This document shows positions 40,354 to 52,329 of a stretch of DNA of 64,000 nt, in pieces; the stretch's first letter is position 1; each line of letters begins with the position of its first letter. Position numbers and translations under genes: made by a program. The stretch is from Bombus terrestris (Eukaryota; Arthropoda; Insecta; Hymenoptera; Apidae), in the NCBI RefSeq assembly GCF_910591885.1, contig NC_063275.1, positions 8,668,501 through 8,732,500 on the forward strand, in the 5' to 3' direction. The notes below the pieces were generated by a model. It did no database searches. It was not told the DNA's origin and worked only from the letters and a program-made list of their open reading frames with translations.

Positions 40354-43300
40354 TCAAAGATCGTTATTTGAAATAAACCGATTTCCTTCTGAATTTTTTC
40401 CTGAGTAACGGTATTTACACTTTCCAAATGCTCCTGAAACAAAAATATTCTTACTGAAACAAGTTTGCAGAAATATTTTAATTTACTCTTAAATAACGTA
40501 AATAGACTGAAACTGAATAATGATACTGTATCTAACATTTCGTAAAAGAAATTAGGTATTTAAAAGATAATGTTTTATCGGAGAATTAAAAATGAAATTG
40601 AAATAAAAATTAAAATTGAAGTATAAATGATAGATAAAGTAAATATTTTACTTATAAAATACTTTGAATATAATTTTGTTTATACAATTGTACGCACATA
40701 CATTATATACATTTTAGACTTAATTTCCTAATCAGCATTTTCATAACACATTGCTTTACTAATAATAGGAGTACGTTCAAACACTTACTTACTTGAGATT
40801 TAACAGGATAAATACATTTATCTGTAGTGTTAAGATTAAATTAGTTCTACACATTGTTAGTTATTATATTATAAATATTTTACCCCATTTCTTTCTTGAA
40901 TGAATCAATTCTTAATGAAATATCATTACATATTGAACTTCATTGGAATAATTCTCTTGCAGAAGGAAATGCTTAAAAAATAATAAAATATACCATATCA
41001 AAATCGTACCTTTGTGATCAAGAGGATCGCGAATTGACCTTGGCAAAGGCGTATAATGAACATTGAAAAAAATATCGTCGAACTCTTCAATCGGATTCGG
41101 AAGAAATTTCGGTGACAATTCTGGGGCCAATTTCACAGTCCTTGAGAATTTTCCTCGTCTTTCGGCATCATTTCGTTCATGTCGCGTTACGGGACGTGAA
41201 TCGAGAAAGCGAAGAGTCGAAGGTAATACGTATATCGCGTACAGCCTGTAACGATTATAATCCTCGTCGTCGGTTGATGTTGGATTAGTCAACTGATCGG
41301 GGCATCCTGGATTGCCAAGCAGGCTTACATACACCACATTTGGACAACATTCCTGTATCCTTCTCAACGTGTGATCTATGTCTGTTATCTACAAAATTTT
41401 TCACAATAATCACAAAAAATTTTCAATATTCATGTAGAATTACATACTATCTAGTTTAACATTTAATTTATATTTAAATGAGGTACCATATAGTATAAAA
41501 TTAATTAAATCCTATAAACATATAAGTACATTTTAAATACTCAAATATTGTAATACATAATACATTTCATTAATATATATGTTATAATTTTATAAATTAA
41601 GACTTCAGTTTATTTGATAAAAACTAAACTTATTGTTATTATTTCAAGAATATTTATTTATTATTCGTTAAATTAAAATTCACAAAATTCAATATATATG
41701 ATTTTAAATAAACATTGAAATTATTATAATATTTTATAATGAGCAATTAAGTAGATTTGCAAATAATATTCAAAATGTATTGTTAAACGTCTAAATGTTA
41801 AATATTTCAACATCAAAATTAAAAATATAAATATTAAAAATTTTGTTATTTAGGACATAGCACGATATATTGCAATTTGTAATTTAAAATACGGAATTTT
41901 GTATACATTATATATAATTATATAATATATATAATATAATACTATATAATAATAAATATAATATATATCTTTTTATATATTAGCTTTATATGTATATGTA
42001 TAAAGTCATAGTTTCTTTAAATATTATACTTGGCAATACTATATATTTTCAGTTCTCACAGATTATTGCTTACGATACGACTGTATCGTGTAGTAGCACA
42101 GAGGCGAAATATATGACACAATAAATACATAATACTGAAAATTCACAACCCGCATTATTTATAGCTATAACAGGATAGTATAGTTATCAAATTAATTTGT
42201 AGCTCTTTTATTTATTTCTATTTCTCTATACTATCCTAATAAAGAAACAGCGCAGCTTTTATTTGTCTGTACTGAGTAGGTTCAGAAACTACTGCACCGG
42301 TTTTTACGAATTTTGTTCTGTTGCCTCCTTATATTTCTTCTTGTAGCTTAACTTTTTCGGAGTGTTGTAAACTACGTAATATTACAATGTCTTATCAGTG
42401 GGCTGGGAAATAAAAACATGCATCTAATTTTCGTACAGAAATCGGCCAGCGTAACATAGCCAGCATAAGTTTCGTGTGGTTCACGATGTTTCATCAAGTG
42501 ACGGAAGTACCGTAACTTCATATACGCGATAGTATCAGCAGTTTTGCAACTATCTAATGAAGTACAGCGCATTCTGTGTGTGATACGCATGCACAGTACA
42601 AAATGTGCTGCATTTTACGACCAGAGACCTTTCCACATTGACTTTACTTTTAGTATAATATTTTTTTATTTTATACACATAAGTTTGCTTAAAGTATATT
42701 AAGCCATGAGCATAAATTGGAGGTTTTTTTTATTTTATACACATAAGTTTGCTTAAGGTATATTAAGCCATGAGCATAAGTTGGAGGCCAGGTAGTGATG
42801 ATAATTTTATATTTTATGAAGTAATATTTTGTATATATAAAGATATACAAAATAATAATGAACAATCAATAAACATATAATTAACTAAACAGATTTAAAC
42901 TCGCTATTTTGAAATAATAATGGATAAACAAATATGTCCCACTCTAAATACAAAATAAATGCTAAAAACGAATAGTAAATGTTTTTAATTGATTGGCTAA
43001 TTTATATAAAATAATGCTGTTGCTGACGAAAATATGTTAATATGCGTCTTGATTACATCACCGCAACTTATTCGCAACAAGGTGAATGGCATAAGTGTCA
43101 TCGAACTAAACGTTCTCGATGATATAAGATACCAAAAGTATATCATCGATACACGTCCGGAATTTTAATCGGGATGAATCAGTTACAAGCTATTCTTTTA
43201 AGAGTTTCCTGATCGAAGAGAGTACAGTTAATTCAACAATGAACGAAAACATTTTATTTTACCTTCTGCGAATTGCCATTTTAACAACTATTAAAAAATC

Positions 43301-43431
43301 ACGAACTAGTAATATATGTTCGAAATATGCGTAATATTGTCCATTGTTAGTCATAATAATTTTTATGACATACATGGCCGTATTCAAAGGTTAATTGGTA
43401 TTTTAATATGCAAAATAAAAATTTGAATATA

Positions 43432-43462
<31 letters not shown>

Positions 43463-45886
43463 ATTATGCTATCATAAAAAAAATTTAATGCAATGAAACT
43501 GCAAATGTGAAAAAATATATAGTTTATATTATTATAATATACTCGTATATATGTATGTATAACACAAACACAGCTTTAATAATAGCCAAAATGTACCAAT
43601 GTACTAAACTGTATCTTCATAAAAATGCATTTTAATACATGTTTATACCAACTCTTTCTTTTCTTGCTTTAACACATTATATCTACCCACATATTTGGCC
43701 AACTTTCCTTACGATACACTGTAATGACATGTCTTACGAAAAAAAGTCAGAAACAAAATAAATTAAAACCATTGTTAAAAAATTTTTATAGCTGTATCTA
43801 TAAATTTTCACGATAATAAAGTTTTGATAAAAAAAATGTATTACATAGAAATTATTGGATTTTTTAAATTTATCTATAAGATAACATTTGCGATTTCCAA
43901 AAAAAAGAGAATACAGAAATAATTGTATAACTATTAAAATATGTATCTATTCTTGAGACTTGTTTTAATGAATATGACCTTGATTTCAAATTTTCGATTT
44001 TTAGACCTTTTTGAAAATTATTATAAAATTTATTTATTTACCAATTTTTACTTATTTAATTTATCAATATAAAATTATAAAATTCGGTAGGTAGAATGGA
44101 AATAATGTACCAAATAAATAATATCTAAATATAATACTTCATTTTGAATTCGCATGTAAGGAAGCCAGTTTGTTTACATTTCCAAACAATAGTGTGCAAC
44201 AATATTGTTACATCGAACAGAACAAGACTAAAAATCCCTCATTTTCGGGATTCCTGGACATACTCGAAAATCTCGACATTTTCGGCAAACCCAGAGATTT
44301 TTTGTATACTTTCGGAAAACGGACGAGATATTCTTAGGAATCTGCATACATTTGGAAATTCGTTCCGAACTCAATACATAAGTAAAAACAATTTATTTGA
44401 ATATTAGCGCATATTCAAATAAATAATTAGTTGATTTGTTAAAGTACATAAATCATATTGCGTTTCATTAAAAAAATATGCATTTCTTTCAAGCGCTATA
44501 TATTTTGAACTTTTATTGATATGTATTGAAAATATTTGTATGGAAATTACAGGAAAGTATTTAATAAATTAGGCAAAATAAATTCTCAGGTTTCATTTAG
44601 AACTGTTATCTTTTTGTAAAAAAAACATAATTCACATTGGAAATGAAAAGTAAGATAATATCAAAAAGAAGTTCATCCTGTAATTAAGCATCGAATTGAT
44701 ATATACAATATAATATATATATACGATATATACACATATAATATTACTATAAATAGAAATTTAATAACATTTGAACGCGCTGAAAGATAAATCTGTTGTC
44801 ATACATGATAACGAGCACGTCACAGCATTATGCTAAAATCTATTGAAATGTATTTGATGAATGTTTCGAAATAAAATTTTAGTGAAATAAATAAGAAATT
44901 TGTCCATAGATAAAATATCACGAATTATACATAAAACATTTTATACATAATTTATTGTAAACGAAAATGCTCGAAAATGGAATAATATAATTAAGATTAT
45001 TAAGTACATCATACAATACTTTATATTAATACTTTAAAATTTTAAAAAAGTAGTTTTTACATTAACTACTCTTCAACGTCTTACTATATTCAATATTTTA
45101 AGTCTTGTTGATAATAAACATTCTTTTATAACTGATGACAATTTTTCTTTCAGCAATTCTATGAGATTTAAAGAACATTAATTAACGTTTTTTATTTACC
45201 ATTCATCAAAATTGCGTAGATACTTTTGTTAACTACGTACTTAAGTATGTATGTAAGTGCATATATACATACGTACTCTACAAGATAACATAGAACGCCA
45301 TGCATATAAATAATTGACTGGCCTGACTAAAAAACTAAAATAGAATATTATATTTAAAAGATCACTGAAAAATCATTTAATCTATAATTCTCACAACATA
45401 CAATTATCAAGTAACTCGTGTTTATATCATATGTGACAACTTTAATATAAGAAAATATTGTCTCTAACACAAAAAAGTAGCAAAATATAAACAAAACAAA
45501 CCTTGTTGTTGTTTAAACTGAGTGTGGTCAAACTTGGTATACAAGGTAACGTCTTTAGGTCCCGCAGTTTATTATTGTCGAGTATCAATTCCTGTAGTCT
45601 GCAGAAGTGTTTAACAGAGCTGATAGAGGTTAGTTCATTATATGATAAATCTAAACTCGTACAATCATTACCAACGACACCCACTAATCCTCCGGGTATC
45701 TTTTCTGCTCGTTGTCCCGTATACCAAGCCTAGATAGTGGAAACGACGTGTAAGAGTTTGTATATAGAACAAAGTTCACTAAAACAACACTTCAATTGTC
45801 TGCTAATAATAATATAAGTTAATTACCCGCCCACGTCGTACTGTCAATGCACTCCTATTAAAATCTTGTTGGCTCCGTTCCGCCAT
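40354..45886 (-). CDS. LRMDA: Leucine-rich melanocyte differentiation-associated protein (LRMDA)
   Basis: Four minus-strand exons join in frame: 45886-45827, 45729-45502, 41388-41010 and 40433-40354, giving 248 residues with TGA at 40354-40356. Residues about 40-130 are leucine-rich repeats (LQELILDNNKLRDLKTL; LTTLSLNNNKITDID; NVVYVSLLGNPGCPDQL). They are followed by an LRR cap (YRLYAIYVLPSTLRFLD, then VTRHERNDAERRG), a HYTPLPRSIRD motif, and the C-terminus GKCKYRYSGKNSEGNRFI. These match vertebrate LRMDA (about 200 aa) nearly motif for motif; this protein has a longer N-terminus. In vertebrates LRMDA works with Rab32/Rab38 in lysosome-related organelle biogenesis and is linked to endosomal recycling complexes; in insects a role with Rab32 in pigment granules is an inference. 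Intron 2 is 4.1 kb and repeat-containing. The gene converges on btsz. Confidence 0.93.
42661..42787. repeat. Tandem duplication, 64-bp period
   Basis: The unit TTTTATTTTATACACATAAG, continuing to GCCATGAGCATAAATTGGAGG, is present twice in direct tandem, at 42661-42724 and 42725-42787, with only a few differences (AAAGTAT versus AAGGTAT, AAATTGG versus AAGTTGG). Confidence 0.9.
43434..43462. repeat. (CT)n(TA)n microsatellite
   Basis: A CT run passes directly into a TA run. It is simple sequence within the LRMDA intron. Confidence 0.85.
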
Positions 45887-46010
45887 CTTGCACGTAAAGT
45901 ACTATATGATGAGAAATTATCATTAAACAATAAGAATGATGATACTTTGAATTGACAGTGAAGTCGCCATTACGAAAGATATTTCTACCAAAGAGTATAC
46001 TATACAATAT

Positions 46011-46082
46011 GGCTCGTTGGTCTAGGGGTATGATTCTCGCTTAGGGTGCGAGAGGTCCCGGGTTCAAATCCCGGACGAGCCC
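46011..46082 (+). tRNA. tRNA-Pro (anticodon AGG)
   Basis: The 72-nt sequence folds as a complete cloverleaf. The acceptor stem pairs GGCTCGT (46011-46017) with ACGAGCC (46075-46081), with discriminator C at 46082. The anticodon stem pairs CTCGC with GCGAG around the loop TTAGGGT, putting the anticodon AGG at 46043-46045. The T arm GGTCCCGGGTTCAAATCCCGG contains box B GGTTCAAATCC (46061-46071), and box A-like TGGTCTAGGGG lies at 46018-46028. CCA is not encoded and there is no intron. The A at the wobble position would be read as inosine and decode CCU and other CCN proline codons. Confidence 0.97.
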
Positions 46083-46090
46083 AGTAGTTA

Positions 46091-46099
46091 TTTTTTTTT
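46091..46099 (+). terminator. Pol III terminator of the tRNA-Pro gene
   Basis: A run of nine T residues begins nine bases after the mature tRNA 3' end, the normal RNA polymerase III stop signal. Confidence 0.85.
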
Positions 46100-46967
46100 A
46101 ATCATTTTAATTACATTTCATTATTCATAATACATAGCTTCTCACGATATACATAATATAATTTTATTAAAAGTAGATTATAGTTTTTAGTATAATAAAT
46201 AAATAGTAAACAAAAAGACACAGGCAATAGATAATAAATAGTTTATATTTCTATATGCATATATTCTTTTTCGTATAAATTTTACATAAATAATTATTAT
46301 ATTTATTATTAAATATTATTTATTTAATAAAATAGTTATATTTGTATGTGCAATTCATACTTCATATTCTGAAGTAACAAATTTATATTTTGTATTCCAG
46401 TATGTACAATTTTACATCAAAATAACAAATTTGTAGATATATAAATATACAATTGAAGTAATATCCAGAGAAAGGGCTTAAAATTCTATATATATATTAA
46501 TTAAATGTTATTCAATTATATTTTAGATTATTATAAATAATTTATATATACAAATAAAGTTAATTATCATTAATTCATTTGAAATCAGGTTCTATACATA
46601 CATATATCTTTTTATAATACAAATTTTGTATATCAGAAATTTTTTGTGTTAACAAAATAAGAGGAAGGTAAAAAATTAAAGTAAAAATAAAAAGAAAGAT
46701 AAAACATAATTTACTGCTTTAAAATCTGTTACTACTCAACAAATGATTGATGCAAAAAGCCAATGATGTATCATATTCGTCAGTCAATGTACTTTTGGAA
46801 GTAAATATAATTAAAATGAAAAATAATATCATTTGGAATTTTTTGATATTAAAAGATAGGAAAAGTTAGAAAACTGTATGTTAAATGACAAAATTATTGT
46901 CATTGTTTTGTGCAAAAGTAGGTAAAAGTAATAAGTATAGTTAAAACCTATAAATTAATGTTAAATA
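46100..46967. other. AT-rich spacer
   Basis: No gene or notable repeat is seen between the tRNA terminator and the piggyBac-derived frame. Confidence 0.6.
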
Positions 46968-47306
46968 TCATGTAAGTTTATGATATTCCTTAAAACATTT
47001 GCCTAAACACAAACCAGGATTATCTCTACAGCCAGAACAGTAGTAATTAGTTTCTTTCCGTAAACCATTGACAGTGCATTGTCGACACCTTTTCCGTTTT
47101 ATCTTTTTATTCTCTCGTCTGGGTAACATTTCAGGTAGATGTTCAGGTTCTAGTAAAATAAGACATATATTTTTCTAATAACTTTCAAATAAAATATTAT
47201 TAATAATATTCAGACGAAAGTTTTCATCACCTCCATTATCTTGTCCTAATGTCGTTCTGCTACTTTCACTATCAATTTTATTGTAATTTATATTGCTGTC
47301 TTGCAT
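46968..47306 (-). CDS. piggyBac-type cysteine-rich domain frame (internally deleted transposase or mini-gene)
   Basis: Two minus-strand exons, 47306-47231 and 47149-46968, join in phase 1 across an 81-bp GT-AG intron and encode 85 residues. The first is acidic and serine-rich (IDSESSRTTLGQDNG). The second carries KRCRQCTVNGLRKE, YYCSGCRDNPGLCLGKCF and EYH, i.e. C-x2-C-x12-C-x2-C-x6-C-x3-C-x4-H, the zinc-binding cysteine-rich domain that ends piggyBac transposases and binds the element ends. The catalytic DDE domain is absent. Upstream codons (to about 47530) remain open in the same frame except for TGA and TAA near 47340-47350, so this may be an N-terminal acidic region fused to the C-terminal domain by deletion of the middle. 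It may be a pseudogene or a small domesticated protein; the ATG at 47304-47306 is only the first one after the stops. Confidence 0.5.
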
Positions 47307-47781
47307 ATTATCGTCATCATCATTATCATTATTTCCTATGATGATTTCTTACTTCTCTCATTTATCTTTTAATGGAAAAGCATTTTCATTGTGTCTATAA
47401 ATCTCTATGTTCCTGGTTGTGCTTTTGCATTTTAAATACTTAATGATAACATTAATTTCGTTATAAAGTGTATATGATGCATCATTTGTCATATTGTACA
47501 AATAGCCTAGAATTTTAGGACGTACATAATACGTCGTTGGTTTTGAACAAATTAATCTATTATAGGTACTCCATTTTGTATATATTTATTATACACACAT
47601 ATATGTATATCAAGATCTTTACTATAATTAATCTTTACTAATTTTGTTTTAATTATTGTTTAAGCTAATAAATATAGAAGGGGAAAAAGTATTCTAAATA
47701 TCTATCAATCTTTATTAATTAGCCTTTCCTCTGAATATTATATGTATTTAAAATATTTTCTTATATTTTAGATATTATACT

Positions 47782-48965
47782 TCACAATATAAAATCATTC
47801 AAACCTTTTTTTAACTTTTCAGGCCTATGTACCATATTTGTGGTTCCTGTTTTATTTTTAGTTATTTTCTTGCTAGTTGTATCTTTGCCTTGCTGTTTAT
47901 TTTCAGAATATATAGATTCTGTGGTCTTTTGTATAAAAGTATCCTCATGTTTACACATACTGTTATCATCATTTTGAACAGAACTAATAATATTCTGCTC
48001 CATTTTGTGCATGTCATCAGCATCATTAATATTACTACTGCTGTAATATATCAGATGTTATATAAACTTTTATTGCAACTTTTTAAATTTTCTGCAAAGA
48101 AATAATATTTTGCTCAATAATACCTTGTAGATTCTCTAGGAATTGTACTACGTTTGTGTAAATTAAGTTTATTATAAAAATTCACCATGCTTTGGAATGC
48201 ATTTGTGCAATCAATAATATTTGGATTGGAAATAGTTACTTCGAACTGTTCCTCCTTAAAAGGTTTTGTTTCAATATTCTCTGTATCAGTTAACAAAACA
48301 TGAAATCTTATATTAAAATTATACTTTTAACATAATATGTCAAAGGAAACATACTTCTTATTAATTTTGCACCTTCTGCTTTATATTCAGCAATTTCTTT
48401 ATCTTTCCTTCTCATTAAATCTAAAAGAAATTTATGCTGACGAATAATTTCCATCGATGATATACATAGAGGTTTAGTTATAAAATTCCAAAAATCTTCT
48501 GATGTTCCTTTTGTTAAATTTAGTTCAAATTTCATTAAACAACGTTCTACTGGAACTTGCAACTCGATATGTTCCACAGTTGCATTGATAATATATTTTG
48601 ACATATCGTTAAAAATATTTAATATAATGTCATTATAATCAAGAGCTTTAATATTTAAAAGTCGATTTAACTTCTAAAAGAAACAATTAAATGGAATTTA
48701 ATTCATCTTGTTTTATAATAAATAATACATTAAAATTACTCAGAATGTAATATAATGTTATAAAGTACATATTGCATAGATATATAATTACCTGACATCT
48801 ATCCAAAATAATTTCTTTTGTCAATGTGTCAATCCATATTTCAATAAGATTAGTTAGGAAAATTTTAATTATGTCATCTTTTTGTGTAACAGAAACCATG
48901 TAAATATCATTATTTATTTCTATGTTATTCCATGTATTGTGTTGTTTATATTCATCAGAAATCAT
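47782..48965 (-). CDS. NHEJ1: Non-homologous end-joining factor 1 (XLF/Cernunnos)
   Basis: Four exons join in frame: 48965-48792, 48673-48355, 48280-48124 and 48040-47782, giving 302 residues against 299 in human XLF. The N-terminal head domain occupies about residues 1-130. The following segment, FWNFITKPLCISSMEIIRQ then RRKDKEIAEYKAEGAKLIR and NIETKPFKEEQFE, aligns with the human XLF region that leads into its long coiled coil and its GATLIR...KTEPFEE motif. The C-terminus is a low-complexity, Lys/Ser/Thr-rich tail ending HRPEKLKKGLNDFIL, positioned like the Ku-binding motif of vertebrate XLF (basic residues then a hydrophobic end). XLF works in the nucleus with XRCC4 and DNA ligase IV, bridging DNA ends held by Ku in non-homologous end joining. 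Identity rests on motif recognition plus length and domain order. Confidence 0.9.
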
Positions 48966-49475
48966 GCTGTTTGTTTTATTAATAGAGTAATAGAATTAAT
49001 AGAGTAATAGAAAAGATTAGAATATCTTTAAAAAATTGTTGAAGCATAAATCATAATGCGTTTTAATGTGCAAAAACATAACCTATCTCGCTGTATCATA
49101 TGTTTCAGTTTCTTCAAAAATGTCTGTACTTAAAGAGAGTTAGAGTTTTTCCGTTCTGATAACGTACATTTTTCTCTACATTACATGTTATAAATACTCG
49201 CATTTCTTTTTACTTGATAAGATTTAAATACATTTTGCACTATTACACACACCAAACTATCGCTTTGCAAAATATCTATACTTATATATATAGTGTATAC
49301 ATATACAAACAAAAATAATAACTACGTAAGAAATATTAAAGAATAATATTTACTAAATGTAAAAATAAATAAAAATTAACTAAAAGTACTAAAATTGGAG
49401 GAAGTAGAACAAATTTAAAATAGTATAAAAATATTTATTATATAGGAATATATTGAGATATGAAAAATAGAAAAG

Positions 49476-50801
49476 TTATACATCTTTTTTACTCTTTTTT
49501 ACAATTCGGATATTAACTGTATGAAATTTTGTATTCGATATATTGTTAACTGTGTTATAGTTAATAAATTCTCCTTGTTTAATTTTGTTTTTCGCGTTAG
49601 CCTGTAATTAAAAAATGATAATTATAAATTATAATCACGTTACAAGTCTCATTTCTAAAATTATATTATTGAACAAACCATTTGTTGTGATTCATAAGAA
49701 AAAATAGACAATGTTTTATTTTTGGATTGTTTCAATTTTGAAATTTCTTTCCAATTAGTAAATGTAACTGGACTATAGTTTTTTAACTTTAACTGATTTG
49801 TGTAGAGTTTATCATCACTGAATTTTTCGACTATGCCATGTTTATGCACCTCATCACATTTTTTTAATTTGGGGGTTAACGATTCTTTTGATGTTTTTTT
49901 CTTTCTCTTCATTAAATGATTATTAATTGAAGAAATACTAGATGATGTTAAATTTCGAGTGTTTGTTTTCGCATTCCTTCGCTGAATGGACGTGTCTTGT
50001 TCGTATTTTGATTTCATATTTCTCTCTTCAAGTGTTAGATGACCTTTATCCAAGATTTGTGTTTTTGCTACATACATATGCATATAACTTTTATTTTTGT
50101 TTAAATTTGTTACAAAATGATTGTAATAATTACAATTTTTACTGTGTAATTCCTTTGTAATATATTTGCTTTTGCATAATGTATTGTCAAAATCCTTAAC
50201 AACTTGCTCAGTCATACACTGCGTTTCAGCATTACTAAAAAGTCTCAATTTTAAACAAAGATTACCTTTACTATCTACATACTGAGATGCTATTGCATGT
50301 TTTGAAGCTGCCTATAAAATATAATGACATATATAAATTATTTTTATATATTTTATATAAATTAAACATTCACAAGTTAAGACAGTTAAGCTTTATTTAA
50401 AAAAAATATAGTACAAAAATAGTTATATACACACATTATTGCTTATATAAGAGTTTTATGTATATTTTGTGTATATTACTTTTATTAAGTGTATATAAGG
50501 ATTATAAATTATATAACAAAGTATCTACAAATTACATACCAAACTTTTAAGAAGCTGATGCTTTCTTTGATTTTTCTTTGGTAAATGACTTAATATATCT
50601 TTTGTATATGTAGTTATTCTATTTGCAATATCAGTTAAATCATTGTATTCTTTCTTAAGATGCTTAATCAGAGTTTTTGTTTGAGGAAGTTGTATTTCAA
50701 ATGTATTCTGCTTTAAAAGCATACATGATACACCTACATCTTTTACCAAAACTGCATCAGGGCATTTGCTATCACTTGTATTGCTCCTATAAATAAATAA
50801 G

Positions 50802-50841
<40 letters not shown>

Positions 50842-51512
50842 CATTAGTTATATATATACCTAACAATTAAAGTAAATAGTTAAATATAAACAAAATATAA
50901 TAACAGGTGTAACCTATAATAGGGAAATTGGCAGCTATCATTAATTGTAGAATTGCACATCTTATCAAAAACATTATTTTCCATTAAAACTGTGTGTCTG
51001 TATGTATCTTTATTCATACTATTAGTAGAATTATAATTTGATACACCCATTAGAGCAGTTTGATTAGTAGCATTTCTTTCTGGTGTTGTGGAAATGAAAC
51101 TTGTAGCAGGTTCTCCAGAAATAGCAGAATGTTTCTTCATTTGCGGTATAATGTTAATTGATGCATCTCCTGCTTCCGGAGAAGCAATAAGGACACCCAT
51201 CTCAAAGTGATGATTAGTAAATTATCCAATAATTGTTAAATTACATAGAAGTATCAGTTTTACCATATGTATAAATTTATATCTCTCAATACTGAGTATG
51301 TATATCATAAAGAAATAAAAAAATGTCAATAAAGTGATTTACAATAAAACACTATATATATATATATACATAATAGGTAACCAAATAAATAATAGTAGCA
51401 TAATAAAAATAGCATTATAAATTACCGAAACTCTAAATCTTCTTTGTCCCATTACTGAAAAACACAGGCATGTGTAATGTTTGTATCTCTGCTGGTTTTT
51501 AGAAACATCCAT
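49476..51512 (-). CDS. Unrecognised five-exon gene, 459 aa
   Basis: Exons 51512-51426, 51200-50914, 50786-50540, 50311-49679 and 49601-49476 join with matching phases (0, 2, 0, 0) into 459 codons ending in TAA at 49476-49478. The product has no signal peptide or membrane span. Residues about 1-100 are mixed (SPEAGDASINIIPQMKK; TSFISTTPERNATNQTA). The middle contains a helical, lysine-rich segment (TKTLIKHLKKEYNDLTDIAN). The long fourth exon is Lys/Asn/Ser-rich with a basic cluster HLMKRKKKTSKE that could be a nuclear localisation signal. I recognise no domain. It is tandem with NHEJ1 on the same strand, 510 bp upstream of its start codon, with an AATAAA complement near 49433. A rapidly evolving nuclear or chromosomal protein is possible but unproven. 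The start could instead be the ATG at 51200, which opens exon 2. Confidence 0.7.
50804..50834. repeat. (TA)n microsatellite beside a splice acceptor
   Basis: An uninterrupted AT run lies immediately upstream of the acceptor of exon 3 of the unrecognised gene; the intron between exons 2 and 3 is only about 127 bp. Confidence 0.85.
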
Positions 51513-52329
51513 TACATTACAAAATCTCAAAGTTACCAATTAATTTTGAGACTTTAACGCCTGAAGAAGGTTATGTTTATATCGTTTAAAATGTATAACA
51601 AAATAGAATCATATTTTTTACAGGATTAAGAACATAATTGCTGTGTTCATATTGATAGAATAATTGGTAATTAACGTAACTAATATACTGTATAGTGTAT
51701 AGATAATAAGTCTTTTTGCTTAATGAGAATTTATAGCAATCGTAATAGACGTATATTACTGCTAAAAAAGAGAAAATGATGTATTAGTAAAAAACTTCCT
51801 ACAATGTATTTAAATAGTACTTAGTTTTTAAAACTTTAAGTAGTAATTTCTCACTGTAAAGGGGCACATATAATGACGAACTACATGTTATTTTTTATAT
51901 ATTATGATTTTTCAATGCACAATTCCAATTTTGGTTGACTTAAGATATGTTTTAATTTCTTTAGAAAAGCACAGCTATAGGATCTTATTGATTTATAATA
52001 TTGTATATTTCTCAGGTAACATTTCTTCATTGTAGGAATGAAAATTATTTTACTTTATATTTACTTTAAAACTGTGAGGTTTACAGCTATTTTTTTTTTA
52101 AATTATACATTGTTGTATATAAAACAATATTTATATTTACAATTAAAATTAATTTTTAAATCAAGTTGAAATATATTTATATAATAATATATTATATAAT
52201 TGTATATTAGCAAAACCTTATTTTGAAGAAAGAGAAGTGCTTTTCGAAAAATGTAAAAATACATGACATTTATATATTTCTAGAATATTTTATTTAATCG
52301 ACTCCTGATTACACATACAATATAGGTAT
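51513..52329. other. AT-rich spacer upstream of the unrecognised minus-strand gene
   Basis: This contains the presumed promoter of the minus-strand gene. No TATA-like element or other motif can be called with confidence. Confidence 0.5.

Larger units (their letters stand above)
41389..45501 (-). other. LRMDA second intron with simple and tandem repeats
   Basis: The 4.1-kb intron has GT-AG borders and no nested gene that I can support. It contains a 64-bp tandem duplication (42661-42787) and a CT/TA microsatellite (43434-43462). A weakly repetitive patch at 44220-44380, with TTTTCGG and GGAAAACGGA-like words, also looks non-coding. Confidence 0.6.

Noticed and set aside
44144..44407. Plus-strand 87-residue frame in the LRMDA intron
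   Set aside because: It coincides with weakly repetitive sequence and has no start or splice context.
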